Assembly (NCBI GenBank): GCA_025331435.1
Contig: JAIWNI010000055.1
Coordinates: 62,001 to 126,000 of the forward strand
Source: Choanephora cucurbitarum
Taxonomy: Eukaryota; Mucoromycota; Mucoromycetes; Mucorales; Choanephoraceae
Length of the DNA stretch: 64,000 bases
Direction of reading: 5' to 3'
Positions 47,862-60,951 of this stretch are shown here, one piece after another; positions within the stretch are counted from its first letter, which is position 1, and the number at the start of each line of letters is the position of its first letter. The notes beneath the pieces were generated by a model. The model saw nothing but the letters and a program-made list of their open reading frames with translations. It ran no database searches and was not told where the DNA came from. The position numbers and the translations under genes are program-made.

Positions 47862-49888
47862 ATGGATTCCGATGACGATCTTGACTGTCCTCTCTGTATG
47901 GAGGAGTTCGATATTGCTGACCGCAACTTCAAGCCTTGTCCCTGTGGCTATCAGGTGAATACCTTTTCTTGGTATAAATGAGAAGCACGACTTATAAAAA
48001 AGCCTATACTAGATCTGTCGTTTTTGTTGGCATCATATCAAAGAGAACCTGAATGGACGCTGTCCTGCCTGGTAAATATCTTCTTCTATAAAGAGAACAA
48101 ACAAACTAAATTTGATTGTCATCAAGTCGTCGAGAATATTCTGAAGAAATGGTTGAATTTCAACCAGTGAGTGCAGACGAGTAATGTATTTGTTTGATTT
48201 TGTTCATGAGTGAAGTTACTTATCGTTCTATAGACTTCAGCGTATTCGAAGAGAAAAGCGCGAAAAGGAAAGGCAGCAGAAAGATATGGAATCTGCCAAT
48301 CGACGTCACTTGTCAAGCATGCGAGTAGTCCAAAAGAATTTAGTTTACATTATTGGTCTACATCCACGTTTGGCTACTGAAGAGGTAAGAAAACAGAAGG
48401 AGAGAGGTACATAAGCTTACGTGTCTTTAAAACCTACAAGGTGATTCGCTCTCATGACTTCTTTGGTCAATTTGGTAAAGTCTCTAAAGTAGTCATCAAC
48501 AAGCGTCCTTCATTGCCTGCTTCGCAAGTCACATCTCAACCAAGTGCTGCTGTCTATGTAACTTACTTTAGAAAAGATGATGCGGCAAAAGCCATTGCTG
48601 CAGTAGATGGTAGTGTGATTGCTGATAGAGTAGTAAGGTAAATTAGATGTACAAAACTGTTTCAAGACAAACACAAATTGACATTCTTTTTTTTTTTAAT
48701 AGAGCTTCTTATGGTACCACCAAATACTGCACTTATTACTTGCGTAACATGACATGTCCAAATCCTAATTGTCTATATTTGCATGAACAAGGTGAAGATA
48801 TTGACACTATCTCTAAAGAGGAATTGGCTACAGGGTAAAGTAAAGCAATGCTAACGATAAACACTATATTCATTAATACCCTGAATAGTAAACATCATAT
48901 GCGTGATATGCTATCTGTAGATGAAGAAGAAAACAACAAGACACATACAGACTCCATGGTCACGATGGCCCCTTCTACTTCATCCACTTCTTCACATAGA
49001 CCTATCCTCTCCAATGACGATTTTCCTGCTGTCTCATCTTTATCTAAGAAAGGAACAGACGATTCAGCCTTACCTGCTTCTGCTTCTTGGGCTAAAGTGG
49101 GCAACACAAACAGCACACCTTCAACACCCATCATGTCTGTTTCTGATGCATTTGGTCCTAGTTTGTCAGATGCTGTGGCAGCTTCACAACAGAAAGCACA
49201 ATTCCCTCCTATGCCAAAACGCAAGAGCGAAAAGAAGAAGCGCAAGGAGCAACAGCAACAACAGCAACAACAACACCAGCAACAACAATCAGATCAACCA
49301 AAAGATCAGTTACAAGAGCATGGAGAGCAACAACAAGAGGAAGAAAAGAAAGTACAACCAAAGACAGAACCTGAATCGTCTAATAGCCTACACGATCCAT
49401 CAGCTCCACCATCACCTACACAACCACAAGAGACACTAGCTTCTCCAATGGAGTCCTCCATATTCAATCAAGGATTAACAGGATTTGTGTTAGGTCAAGC
49501 CTATCGCGAAGTATGCCCCTTACCCACAGAAGCGAGATTTGAGCAACAGCACGAAGAAGGTGAACTGATTCTAGGCGTCTCTGCCTTACTGTTAGATGAC
49601 GACAAGGCACATGCACCTACACCTGCACAAAAGAACCTTGAGACAATTCAATCAGCCAGTATGAGCTACGGCACACATCCTTCTGTCATTGATTTCTTGA
49701 CTTATTCTACACCTACACCCAAATACACAGGGCTCTTTAATCCCTTTTCGCACATGAATATCTTGACTGGACAATCTGGAAACAAAGCGGCTTTGAATGC
49801 TCTATTAAACGGTAGTAGTGGAAGTCATGCTCCTGGTTTAGATTCACCTATTCGACGTCATTCAAGATTTGGATTTGCTCAAGCATAA
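47862..49888 (+). CDS. NOT4: CCR4-NOT subunit NOT4 (RING-RRM-CCCH E3 ligase)
   Basis: Seven exons: 47862-47954, 48013-48071, 48127-48180, 48234-48384, 48441-48637, 48703-48834 and 48889-49888, giving 561 residues. The N-terminal C4C4 RING begins DCPLCMEEFDIADRNFKPCPCGYQ and continues ICRFCWHHIKENLNGRCPACRREY. A linker rich in Arg/Lys/Glu leads to an RRM (LVYIIGLHPRLA to VYVTYFRKDDAAKAI) and a CCCH finger (KYCTYYLRNMTCPNPNCLYLH). This order is specific to NOT4/CNOT4. It ubiquitinates proteins linked to stalled translation and works in the CCR4-NOT deadenylase. The long C-terminal part is disordered, with a Gln tract (about 12 residues with one His) encoded by CAA/CAG, followed by Pro/Ser-rich sequence. 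Confidence 0.95.
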
Positions 49889-50877
49889 TGTTTTTTTTTC
49901 TCTTGTTAATAAATAATATACATATAAAGGATTTAAACAAGTTTTATGGTAGCTTATTTTAATAAAAGCTTGAGCGTCTCTTCCTCTATCAATTGTTTGG
50001 ATTAAAAATAGGGCTTGTCGATCTCTTTTCTTGCAGTGATCAGCATCTTGATTTGCGTAAGTTTTTGATATGTTGCTGCATAGTTAAATTTGATGTTTGG
50101 CTATTTAAGAGAAGAAGAAGAAAAAAGGAGGAGAAGCAATAACTGGTTCTACATTAGCTTGATTGATAGATTAGTTACAGCAAACTAAATCAATTGGTTT
50201 CAACTTGTTTTCTTTCTTTCGCTTCTTATCACTGTTGCTTCAAGAATAGCCAAACTACATCTGATGCAACTCTTTCTTTCAAGAGTAAATCAACTAGCTT
50301 TTATGTTACCATTAACAACTGCTGATTTGACATATAAAACTGCCCTTCTAAAATTTAATATTCTGTAAATTCGGTTCTTTTTTTAGTAGCAATCAACTGA
50401 ATTAGGTGTAAATTAACACCCAAAAACAGAAACTATATAGACTAAACAACGCAAGAGTAGTACAGCAAAACACATCAAGTCTTTAAACAAGCAAATACAC
50501 TGAAATCTCTAGAAGGTAATTGATTTGTTCCATAGCAAATATTTACCGAGTTTTCTCTTTCTCAGAGTGAATATTTGATTTCATGCGTTGTTAGGCTATA
50601 CCAAATATTTGTTATTAGGCATAATCAAAGGAGAACATATCTGCAAAGTTACTTTACAATTTGATTTCAACCTATTTCTATACATGTCTACATTCAAAAA
50701 AGACCAATTGCCTGGACTTAAAAGGCCCTAATTATTCTTTTTTTGGAATTGAGTATCCGCTGATTGATTTAAATTCTCCAATGGCGGCCTTATACGCTCA
50801 TCTTTTTCCATTAAACACTCTTTTTTTTCTCTCTCTCTCTTTCGAGTGTACTTTTTCTTTTTTTTCTACTATTAAAG
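49889..50877. other. Intergenic region between NOT4 and the BAR-SH3 gene
   Basis: 989 bp, AT-rich with several short words repeated (CAACTAG, AATATTTG) but no clear inverted repeat longer than five base pairs. No gene seen. Confidence 0.4.
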
Positions 50878-52819
50878 ATGATCAAGAACATTGGCAAGTT
50901 TAAACAGGTAAAGGCTAGAGAAAATAAAGGAGAAGGGCATCAGATTTTTTTTCTTGCCTTTGGGATCTTTGATCTATCTATGAGCAGTGGGACTGATTTC
51001 CTTAAATCATAGTGGACCGAAGAGAAATTAGGCAACGCCAAAATCACCTTGCAGACTGAAGATTTTCAACGTCTTGAGGTTGAAACAGAAAGAAAGCGTA
51101 TTGCTTATGAAAAGCTACATGCTTCAGCTGTACTTTTGCAGTCGCAGTTAGTCAAGAGAAAGATCTCTCCAGAAGACAACAAATCCAAAAGACTACCTAA
51201 CGATATGGTGGGTGTCTGTATGACCAACTATGGAAATGAATTTACTGATGATGCTGCTTTGGGTAAGGAGCTCAAAAAGAAATAGGGGGGGAGACATTTT
51301 CGGTGAATGACTTATGCTTTTTTTTTTAGGTGTTGCCAGTATCAATTTCGGTCAAGCACAATCTAAATTAGCTTCTCTTCAAGAGGAATATGCAGACTCT
51401 ATGAAGAGTATCTATTTAGAGAAATTAGATGATGGTTTGACTCAATTTAAAGAATACCAACAACTCCGAAAGAAACTGGAATCACGTCGACTTGACTATG
51501 ATTCAAAGTTGGGTCGTTTACAAAAATCTAAAAAGGAAAAACCAGAACTAGAGCAAGAGATGCAAGCAGCCAAACTGAAGTATGAAGATTCAGAGTATGA
51601 TGTGATTCAAAAGATGGCTGCTTTACAAGAGTTTGAGGTAAGTACATGTAAGAAAAAAAAAGGTGAGACCAATGTTGAGATTAAACTGTTTTGTTTAAAG
51701 GACGTTCACTGTGAAGCACTTGAACATTTGCTGGATATTCAAATGAACTATCTTTCCCGATCTCTGGAAGTGCTATCAGATGTAAAGAACAATTGGGGTG
51801 CTCGTCAAAACGGTGCTACTCCCAGACGTATGACAGAACTCTCTCGTTCACCAAGTAACCATTCAGGTGATGAAAATGGTCCAATGAACGGGTTGCGATC
51901 ACCAGCAGTAACACCAAGAAAATATTCAGTTGGAAGCAATCGAAGTGGTAGTTATGACAACACCCTCACTCCTCCACCCATGGCTCTAAGCAATTCAAAC
52001 ACTACTCGACGCATGCCTCCTCCTTCTCGAACTAATTCAAATTTCAGTGAAGAAGCACCTCGATCAGTACCTCCTGTTTTACCTAGAAGACAATGTAAGC
52101 CCTTTTTTTTTCTATTTGTGTTTTTTTTACTGAAATAAGAAAATGTAGCACAAACTGTTGAAGCACCAATCAAAAATCAAAGAAAAGCAGCCTATGAATT
52201 CGATGGAGAAAACGCAGATGAGCTTTCTTTCCATGTGGGTGATATCATACAGGTAGTTGAAGAGGTAGATGAAGGATGGTGGCTAGGTGAAGTGATTGAA
52301 CCAAACGGTTCTGTTCGTCGCGGTATATTCCCTGTCAATTATACAGAAGCTGTCAGTCATAGTGCTGGTCCACCTATGCCTGCTAGACCTGTATTGGCAT
52401 CTCCTCATTATGAAGAGCCCGAAGATCTGAATGCATCTCCTTTCCATGACCGCAGTACAAACAATGGATTTTCATATATCCGTCCTAACAACAGTCAGCC
52501 AAGCCGAACTGTGTCTTCTAGTACAATCTCTCCAGCCAGTTCACCTATACCACAGCATAAGATGGTTGCTTCCAGCAAGAGAGCACCTCCACCTCCACCT
52601 TCCTCTAGACCTTCTATCAATAATTCGAGAAGCTCATCTACATCTAATATGAAACCGATCCGTACAGGGCCCTCAACACCACAACTTCATGTTACTCAAA
52701 CAGATAATTACTTTGATAATAGCCATAGTAGCACTTCTTGTCAAGAATGTGGTTGTGTCGACTATTCAGCTAATGTCTTTAAAAAGGGCCACTGTAATAA
52801 CTGCTTCCACAAACATTAA
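50878..52819 (+). CDS. Endophilin-like BAR-SH3 protein with C-terminal Cys/His motif
   Basis: Five exons, 50878-50907, 51013-51262, 51330-51637, 51701-52094 and 52149-52819, give 550 residues. The N-terminal BAR domain is about 1-240: NIGKFKQWTEEKLGNA, FQRLEVETERKRIAYEKL, SINFGQAQSKLASLQEEY, and QFKEYQQLRKKLESRRLDYD. A Ser/Pro-rich linker follows, then an SH3 domain around 335-390 (AAYEFDGENADELSFHVGD, EGWWLGEV, RGIFPVNY). BAR domains bend or sense membranes; SH3 domains bind proline-rich partners, usually in endocytosis. After a second disordered part with a proline run, the C terminus ends CQECGCVDYSANVFKKGHC with another CxxC-type pair (CNNC) and His. That could bind zinc; I do not recognise it as a named domain. 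Confidence 0.85.
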
Positions 52820-54784
52820 AGAAAAAAAAACTGTACACATGTTTAAATGTAATACAATGTGTTCCATCAACACAGACTGTCCTCTTCTTTCTTCTCTATG
52901 TAATTTTGTATACATTTCTTTGTTTGACTCAGATTGAAAGTAACATTCCTTTTTCTTACCTTGATCTCATAATTGTGCTTGAATGACCACTAAGCATATA
53001 TATACAAAACAAGCGTGCAAGTCTAAAGTAACGAAAAGACTCATGAGACACACAATTGAATGTCCTAGTGATTTTTAGTACTGTGAAATGTTACAAACAT
53101 TAGAGTGTTTTTTAGGGACTTTTTTTTTCTGATCTTCAAGAAATGGATCTATAAGAAGAGAGAGAGAGAGAAAGAAAAAGAAAAAGAGATATGTTCAATA
53201 AGACCCATTCATTCTTCTAAGCTAATATTCATAGTCTTGCTTTATTCTGTTGATCATTTGGTCTTGATGTTGCCTATGACTCCTCTTCATGAATGCAGTA
53301 GATAGTATGCAACAGGCAAGATTGATAATGACCTCATAGCCACTAAAGAAGACTTGGCAGTGTTATGCAAATCAGTTTCTTTCATTTTATATCAAAGGTT
53401 CTTTTGTTGAAGACAAGATGAGAGTCTTTTCTTTCTTCTTTCGATTCTTTTAGTTGTGTCAGGCCGATGACGATTTTGTGTCATGGTAAAATATTGCCTT
53501 TGTTATAGTCTAAGCTATTCTCGAACGATGAACAATTCGCTTTAGATCCTTATGACTCTTTTTTTTTTGGACTGCAGAGTGATAGTGATAGAAGAATGAT
53601 CAAAAAGAAGAATCATTATGCTGTATGCTTGTTTAGCTCGAACTTGCTTATCAGGCAAGTTAGGTCGTTTGGGGCTCACGTGCATGTTCTTGCATCGCTC
53701 CTCCTCACATCTATTATTATTCTACGTTTAAGAAAAAAAAAAAAGAAAAGTGATTTGTAAAGCATAATGAAAGAAAAAAGCAATCAAATAGATGTGTATC
53801 TCATTGACACAAGTGTGTAACTTATAACCACTTTGTGCGTGTTCTATTTGATTCTATATTCTTCCACTTGTAACCAGAGTAAATCTCTTGTAGACTGATA
53901 ATGTGTTCATTGTTTAGTCCATGAACAACCGGTATCACTACAAACAGTGAGAAAAGAGCAAGAGGCTAAAATGCAAGCCTATGCATCTCTCTCTTTCTTT
54001 CTCTCTTAATAAGAAGTCTATTTGAGTACACTAAATTCTCAGGGCCTGCAGAAATAACAGTCCTTCTAAAGTGACATGACCTATGACTAGAGGAAATAAG
54101 TAACACACACATATTTAGTTATTCTATGGATATTTATCAAGTTGAATTGGAACCCTATGTATAAGAAGAATGCAAGCGATGAACCCCTCTTTCATCTTCA
54201 GTTTTATACACAAATAAAAGTGTTGAGATGGCTGGTACACATCGAATGTTACCTCATGCAAGCTTCTAGAAACAACTTCTTTTTTTTGTGCATAATTCTT
54301 TTTCGTATACATCAAGAATTGTATATCCAATAGAGTAGTCTAGAAGCCTTTTTTTTTTGTCGTAAATTCCTTTCTGGCTTGATTATTTTGAGAGGCCAAG
54401 GAGTGAGGAGAGGGGGGGGGGGGGGTAACGATAAACACACACACAAAAGTTCTTTTTTTAAATTGTGTTTCAAGACATTACCATCGTAGCATTTAACCCT
54501 TTAAAAAAAACTCTATTTTCTTTATTTATTGAAAAAAAAAAAAATAGGACTTAATTAGAAAGACTCCAAAAATTAGCTTCTTTTTTTTTTTCCTTCACCA
54601 AAAAAAAATACGCCAATTTAAATGAAGAGCCATTGAGTAACCAAGATCTTAAAAGCAAAAATTGCCAAACAGTTTATAGTTTACGCGAGTCGATATGATT
54701 GACGATAAAGAATAGGTGCAAAAAAATTTTTTTCCACTTTTAATATTTACAAAATATTGTTATAATAATACAGAAAGAGCAAGC
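52820..54784. other. Long intergenic region
   Basis: About 1.97 kb without a supported gene. It contains an AG-rich run (53158-53190), a 14-bp G tract (54412-54425) and an adjacent short CA run. It holds the 3' ends of the convergent BAR-SH3 and Ser/Pro-rich genes. Confidence 0.5.
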
Positions 54785-55732
54785 TTAATATCTTGGGTGT
54801 CTATCAGGGCGTGTTGATGGACGAGATGAAAGTGATGGTCTGATGGTAAGAGGATATCTTGGATATGAATTAATGTTTATGTTCGTATTGGAGTTCATGA
54901 TGATGCGACGAGGCTAATGATAATAAAGTGGGGTCAGTCTAACAGTTACATAGAAAAAAAAAAAGATATAAATAGTTACCATAGCGTGTGATGCAAGTTG
55001 TGATGAGGATGCAGACGATAATGGTAAACGGTTATTATAGGCATAACGGTTATCACCATTATAAAATCTATTACGGTCATGGTAGTTGTTGTATCGAGAA
55101 ATTGGTCTATTAAAATCAGAATGACTTATGCTTCGTGATCGGGCAATGATAGGCCTTGTCTTTGTGATAGAGCCATCTCTACTTTGAGACCTTGATCTCT
55201 CTATTGATGGAGAAAAGGGAGGCTTTGTTGAAGAAGAAGGAGGAGCAGGAGAGGAAGGAGTAGGAGGAGGGCTGGTAGGAGTTGTTGCATTTGTCTTTGG
55301 CTGCGACAGTAAATCCTTCATGGCTTGGAAAAGCTTATGCTTCTCTTCTTTTAGCAGTTTGATCTTCTCGCGAATTTCTTCTGGTGATAGTGTAGGTATT
55401 AATAGATTATTTGGCTTGGAGTCATTCGATAGTACAGGGGATGGAGGTGAGTCCGGTAAGGTGGCAGTGGGTGAGTGTAAGCCTAATAAAGACTCTTCCA
55501 TAGAGACCAGCTCTTCTTCTTCAAAAGAACAAGTTTCAATAGGAGGAGATGGAAGGCCGTTATCGAGATGAAGGTAAGGAAGTTTTTTATCCATATCATG
55601 TTTTGTGGCAGGAGGAGTAGGAAGAGGAACAGTTTGTCGAGTTTCATTACGTTGTTTTACACGTTGCATGATAGTACAACGGATAGCGTTCATATTGGTA
55701 GGAGGGTGGAATTCGTAATGTTGGGTTGCCAT
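54785..55732 (-). CDS. Unrecognised Ser/Pro-rich protein
   Basis: Two exons, 55732-54980 and 54913-54785, give 293 residues. It is mostly disordered. Features are a short N-terminal basic stretch (IRCTIMQRVKQRNETRQ), Pro-rich motifs, a predicted helix with heptad spacing (SPEEIREKIKLLKEEKHKLF) near residues 140-165, and an Arg/Ser-rich region (ERSRSQSRDGS, RPIIARSRSISHS). The C-terminal exon is Asn/Arg rich. Such composition is common in nuclear RNA-binding or transcription-associated proteins, but no domain is recognisable. The start is the first ATG after a long purine-rich leader. No function assigned. Confidence 0.65.
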
Positions 55733-58573
55733 GATAATAGAAAAGAAAAAGAGAAAAAAAATGGTAAGAGGAAGAAAAAAAGAAATGAAAGAAAGAGAGG
55801 GAAAAATCCCTCTATTTATTTCAAAATGAGAATTGCACAAACTTAGGTATATAAAAATACATACAGAGCCAAAAAAAAAAAGAGAGAGAACAGAGTCAGA
55901 TTTTGATTATTTTGGGGGATAGGTATCACACATGCATTCGATCTCAGCAACAAATCAAGCTTTACCAAATTCGCTTACTTTATTTTATTTTTGCTTAATC
56001 GCATATTTCTCTCTCTCTCTCTCTTTCACTCCTTCCTTCTCTAAATGTATGTCATTGATCCCCTCTTTAAATGCATACCTGCCATTTGTATCTCTTAGAT
56101 AGTTAAATGAAATTTCAAATGACTGCAGATTAAGCTCAAAAATAATTTAATTTTCTCTCTTTAATACAAATAACACTAATACAAATTGAGAAACCACTCA
56201 ACAACCTCTTTAGGCAAGTGGTGTTACACTGGCTAATTATAACCCCGCATAAGTGGTGGGCGAGATAAAACTCTAACCTGTAGCTTATATTGTAGACTAT
56301 ACGCGCTAATATATACGCGCTTCTAAATCAAAATAAACTTTTTTCTCCCTCTTTCTTTACTCCTGAACAACATCTCGACATCCGCTTGTAGAGATCTCAC
56401 TTGAACTTATGTAAAGTACAAGATGCTTCTTTCAGACTAAAAAAAAGACGGTCATCAAACAATTGACTTACGACATGGGAAAACCAAGTAATTGTCTCAT
56501 CAGCTCATGAGATAACCCACTTGTCATCTCTATTTAGAAAGGGGTTTCTAAAAGAACAAACTATTCCTCTATCAGAGGAATCTTTCTCCTTTTATCTGAA
56601 TGGCAACGAGAAACGAGACTTGTATGGTTGGCGCGATTATCCGATACGCCCAGATTATATCCCGCCAATTCTTTTCGGCTTTCTTGTTCGGGAATATTGC
56701 GTTTGTTGAGATATTCATCAATCGGTTTGAAAGTCTTTATAGATATAAGCTTTTTCTTTTTTGCCCGAGTTATTCTTTGTTATGAATGCAATAACAAAGA
56801 TATAGAGTAGATTTGATTGGACAATGAAAGTTGCTTATTTTTCTAACAAACGTATCGCTTTATTCTTTTTCTTCACCAACAAAGCGCATTTTAAACATGT
56901 ACGCGATTGAGATACAACACGACTACTCGTTTTTTCATTGGATAGTTATACATATAACAGATTGATTCTCTTGTACTCAAAACAAAAGAAATAAACAAGT
57001 GCCCTCTCACAAAGACCAATAAGCAATTGAACGACTAAATCGAATAAGGAGCGTAAATATAACAACAGACTTTATCTCTTGAGATAGCAAAGCCTGTCTT
57101 TACACTTGACATTGGTGCTGCTGTATAGGTCAATCTGGCAGCCATGATTTAGGTAGAGTGAGTAAAGAAAGAGAAAAGAAAATAAGGAGAGGATAGAGGG
57201 CTTTTGTTTTCGAGCATGTGATCTGATACAAATAGTACAAGGAGGTGTTCATAACAAAAGAAACCCTTACACAGCAGGCATCAAAACCATATAGCCCATA
57301 TAGTCACTCTTGAGAAAGTTGTCTCTTAATTGTTGTGAGTCGCTCTCTAGACACACAGTCTTGTTGATGTCTTACAAAACAGGCATTCAGTCAAAAGCTT
57401 GGATAACACGAACAGCATCAAAATGGCAAACTGCATTATGGGTTTGATTGTTACAAGTCGAAACGTTACAATAAAAATATTATGAGAATTTAGAAAGAAT
57501 TGCTCTAAGACCGTCTCCTTCAAAGATCTTTTCAGTCGACTTGTACAGCAAGCGACCAGAAGATATATGGAAGGGCTTAGTTAAGATAAATTTAATACTG
57601 TTTGAAAAGAACAGGCAGCCTGTTCTAATAGCATCATCCGATTTGTATACCCTTGTAGTTGCACATGGTTATTAGCCGTATCTGCCAATAAGCACGGGAT
57701 TACTCTCACTTTTTCTCTTGTAGTGTGGAGACAGAAACTTATCTGTCATTTGTAGAGAGACATAACGTCTTTAGGATTATTTTCATTTTGTTTAAGGATA
57801 TAATAAAAATTTAGATTGACCGCGAAACCTTTTACTCAGTCATTTAAGATAGGAGTGAAAAGGTATTATGAAGTCAAGCGAATCATTCTTGTTTTGTTCA
57901 GGAAAAGATATACCGATTATTCAGCAAACTTGCAAAAGCAAAACTTGATAATATGAAGTATAAAGAAGAAGAAAAATTGGCCATATTCACCTTGAATTTA
58001 TAGACAGTGGAAAAAAATTTTTTTTTTTTTAATTGACGATAACTGTGGCTTTTAATTGCTTCTTTACATAAGCCTAGCTATTCTGTAGGACTAACAAAAA
58101 AAAAGCCTTTCTTTGTATCAAAAAAGAAAAGAGTGGCTCTAATATCATCAACTAGTGTAGTTCATGCCAGAATGAGCTAGAAAAAGTAACCTTAAGGAAG
58201 TCTTACCTTACGTCCTAATTCACTATAGCAGTAAGAATACCATTTCTGTTCCATGCTAAAAAGGACACCATATCTTGGCTCCAAAGAAACAGTATTCAAA
58301 GCGATTTACAAACTTCCTTAACGCCGCTCTTCTGGTTCAGAAGAAATGCACTGTCATCAATTCCATAACATAGGGAAACACAATTTGATAGGAATCAATC
58401 GTCTTTATTTTTCCTAAACTTTATCTGGTGAAGCGATCGTGTTTTTTTTTTGAAAAAACTCCACTGTTCTAGATGTAATCAATTTCTATTTTCAAAAACA
58501 GAAAGAAGAAATGCTTGTTTTGTTCTCTATAAGCAATAAATCTCAAGCCAGAAGGGTATCTATGTATTGGTTC
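55733..58573. other. Long AT-rich stretch with no supported large gene
   Basis: About 2.8 kb. A few open frames of about 60 codons exist at 56520-56810 but have no protein-like pattern. A CT microsatellite lies near 56010-56025. One small possible coding frame is listed separately at 57035-57145. Otherwise nothing recognised. Confidence 0.45.
57035..57145 (-). CDS. Possible small protein of 36 residues
   Basis: A minus-strand ATG at 57145 (MAARLTYTAAPMSSVKTG...) opens 36 codons to a TAG at 57035. Directly upstream is a T/C-rich leader ending in TACCTAAATC, much like the leaders of other genes here. There is no domain and no homologue I know. It could be a first exon, a real microprotein or chance. 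Listed with low confidence. Confidence 0.2.
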   Translation of the reverse strand: MAARLTYTAAPMSSVKTGFAISRDKVCCYIYAPYSI

Positions 58574-59902
58574 TTAGTTTGATTTAATCTTTGCCAAATC
58601 ATAATAAGAAGCAGGAGGCGGGTATGGTCCTTGAGTGATTAAGCGAAATGCTTGAAGTAGAAGACGACCCACTTTCTTTCCTTTTTGATTCTTAGGAGGA
58701 GGATCGGTTTCTTCTTCCGGTATATGCTCTTCTAACCATGGATGCGATTGCACGCTATTAAGTGAGACACGGCTATGTCTTGGCGACAACATTTTCTGTA
58801 TGAGATCTTTAGCATCTAGATAAACAAATGAGATAAACTATGCGAAAAAGTGTAAGTTATTCTAAAGAAACCTTCTGAGATTTGTTTGGGTATATCTAGA
58901 TTGGCCATCGCCATTCTTTTAAAAAGCTCTCTGTCTGAAGATGCATCAGATCTGAATGGATATTTTCCTATTAACATGCGAAATAAGGAAACGCCTAGAG
59001 ACCAGACTTCCAAATATTCATAATCATAAGCAGAGGAATCATCATCAATCAACTCAGGTGCCAAATATTGTAATGATCTACATAAATATATGGTTAATTT
59101 CTTGTTTCTCTAACCTATCCACTCTGCTTTACCCTCCAAACTTCAAGTAATCCTCTCTTGTTCCATCTTGCATAATGAGGGTAATGCCTTTCAGATGCTC
59201 GTTTTCATCAAACACAAGGTATATATTTTTAGGATAAGAAGTGGGTTCTTGAAGTAGACGACATGCCATGTCAATCATTTCTGAAAATACAGTCTTGGAT
59301 TTTGGTTCGTTAAACTGAAGCTCCGGATCAAATTGCGGCTCACTCGACAGGGAATGCACAGGCCATTCGAATAGGGGGATATAGGTAGTTGATATATTGT
59401 CCTTTTCTTTTATTGGTGCCGAAGATGGTGTGGATTGAGTCTGAGAGGGGCCTGGTGGTGCTTTCTGATATGGGTGAGGATGTAAAGAGGATGAAGGCTG
59501 GTTATCTTTTTCGAAAGAATGCGATATTCTGATGCTTGAAGAGGCACTGGTTTCCGAAGATTCTAAAATAGGATACAATTTACGAGAAACAGAAGGTGTC
59601 AGATGAACAGACGTCATGGAATCAGAGTTCTGTAGAAAAGAAGATATATAAGCACTTCTCTTTCCTCTTTCTAAGTTGTCAAATCCTATCGTCTTGACAT
59701 TGAAAACACAACTACATACCTTGTCTTTGTTCTCTGGTCTGGGTAAAAGAAATGGTAATGGCGGCTTATTTGGAGAAAGACGTTTCCAATCTTCATCGTT
59801 TTCATCCTTCTGTGTCTTTTTTGCATTCAGTCTGACTGCTATGTTTTTGATATTCGAATGAAACCATCGTTTTAGTTTGTTTTTGCTGTTGCTAATTAGC
59901 AT
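58574..59902 (-). CDS. Degenerate protein-kinase-like protein (probable pseudokinase)
   Basis: Four exons, 59902-59720, 59629-59133, 59077-58872 and 58815-58574, give 375 residues. The C-lobe is recognisable: SLQYLAPELIDDDS (APE at 233-235), VWSLGVSLFRMLIGKYPF, KDLIQKMLSPRHSRVSL and SHPWLEE. But the region that should hold HRD reads PTSYPKNIYLVFDENEHLK, DFG is replaced by ITL at 210-212, and the conserved Asp of DxWSxG is Glu250. The glycine loop and the ATP-binding Lys are not seen; the N-terminal half is disordered and Ser/Pro rich. Catalysis is therefore unlikely. Closest overall flavour is a CAMK/SNF1-type C-lobe. The 90-nt first intron is in frame and stop-free, so an isoform with 30 extra residues is possible. 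Confidence 0.75.
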
Positions 59903-60951
59903 GAATCCGATACTCTGTTTTCAATTTGAGAGCATAAAGACAATCAGTAATAAGATTTAAAGAAAGAAAGGTGAAAAAAAAAAGAAAAAGAAAAAAGTCT
60001 TCAAATTGTATGACATGATATCAAGTCATGATGAAATTTCGCTTTTCCGGTAAGCATTTGATTGTGAAACTATTGAAGTTATAATGGGATCAGTTTACTG
60101 CTGTTTTTATAGTTGACTCGCATTGAGCAATCACTTGAAATGGCTGTCATTTCTTTATGCTAAAGGAGACGGAATGTTGTATACCGAAGTCAGAAAGAAT
60201 ATGAGTTTCTCTTTTTCAAAGTGGTTTAGATTACTTTAAGTTATCTTTTTCAAAGATACACATACACACCTCCTTTGGCAAAAACACGCGGCAGCTTGAT
60301 CATCCTTCTTAAGTGGTCCGTGTCAATTAATTTAAATTCAAGTTTAAATAAACAGGATTTTATTGACAAAAGGAAGGAAGCCTTAGATCACATGAACTTA
60401 TATCGAACATTACAACGAATGAGTTGCAAAAGTCTAAAGTGGCCTTAGTTTTTTCTTTTTTGTCTTTGAAGTATGCAAACATTATGCAACCTGAAGCTGC
60501 AGTCTGAAAGGTACACAAGATTTTGTTTACTTGTCTATTTATTGGTCAGCAATTGAGGCGCCGATGGTGGGACACTTGTTTTTATTTTCATACGAGACGA
60601 TATATTTTATTTCGAGCACAGGCTTATTGGAACAAAGGTAAGCCTACAAGAGGAAGGAGATTAGAATAGCCTTAAGTGTCGTAGCCGTACCTTATTTTTC
60701 ATTTTTTCCGAGAAAACTCAAACAACATCAACCAGCAACCGCTACGACACCAATCAAAACTAATTTCAACGATTGCGTCACAGGCCAGTTTAGGACCCCG
60801 TATTGCTACAATTCGGCAAGGGCTGAATTTAATCTACTTCTTTTTTTTCTCTTCTTCTTTTGTTAAACCAAAAAGGTACCTCATTGCATCACTACCTTCT
60901 ACCTTTAGTAGTACTAATATCTCTTTTGTTCTAGATATTATTACATTAAAA
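59903..60951. other. Divergent promoter region between kinase-like gene and QCR8
   Basis: 1049 bp, AT-rich. A T/C-rich leader precedes QCR8, whose possible 5'-leader intron could not be settled. No other gene seen. Confidence 0.45.

Noticed and set aside
56521..56810. Three overlapping frames of about 60 codons
   Set aside because: No domain, no splice partners and overlapping frames of equal quality; chance openings.
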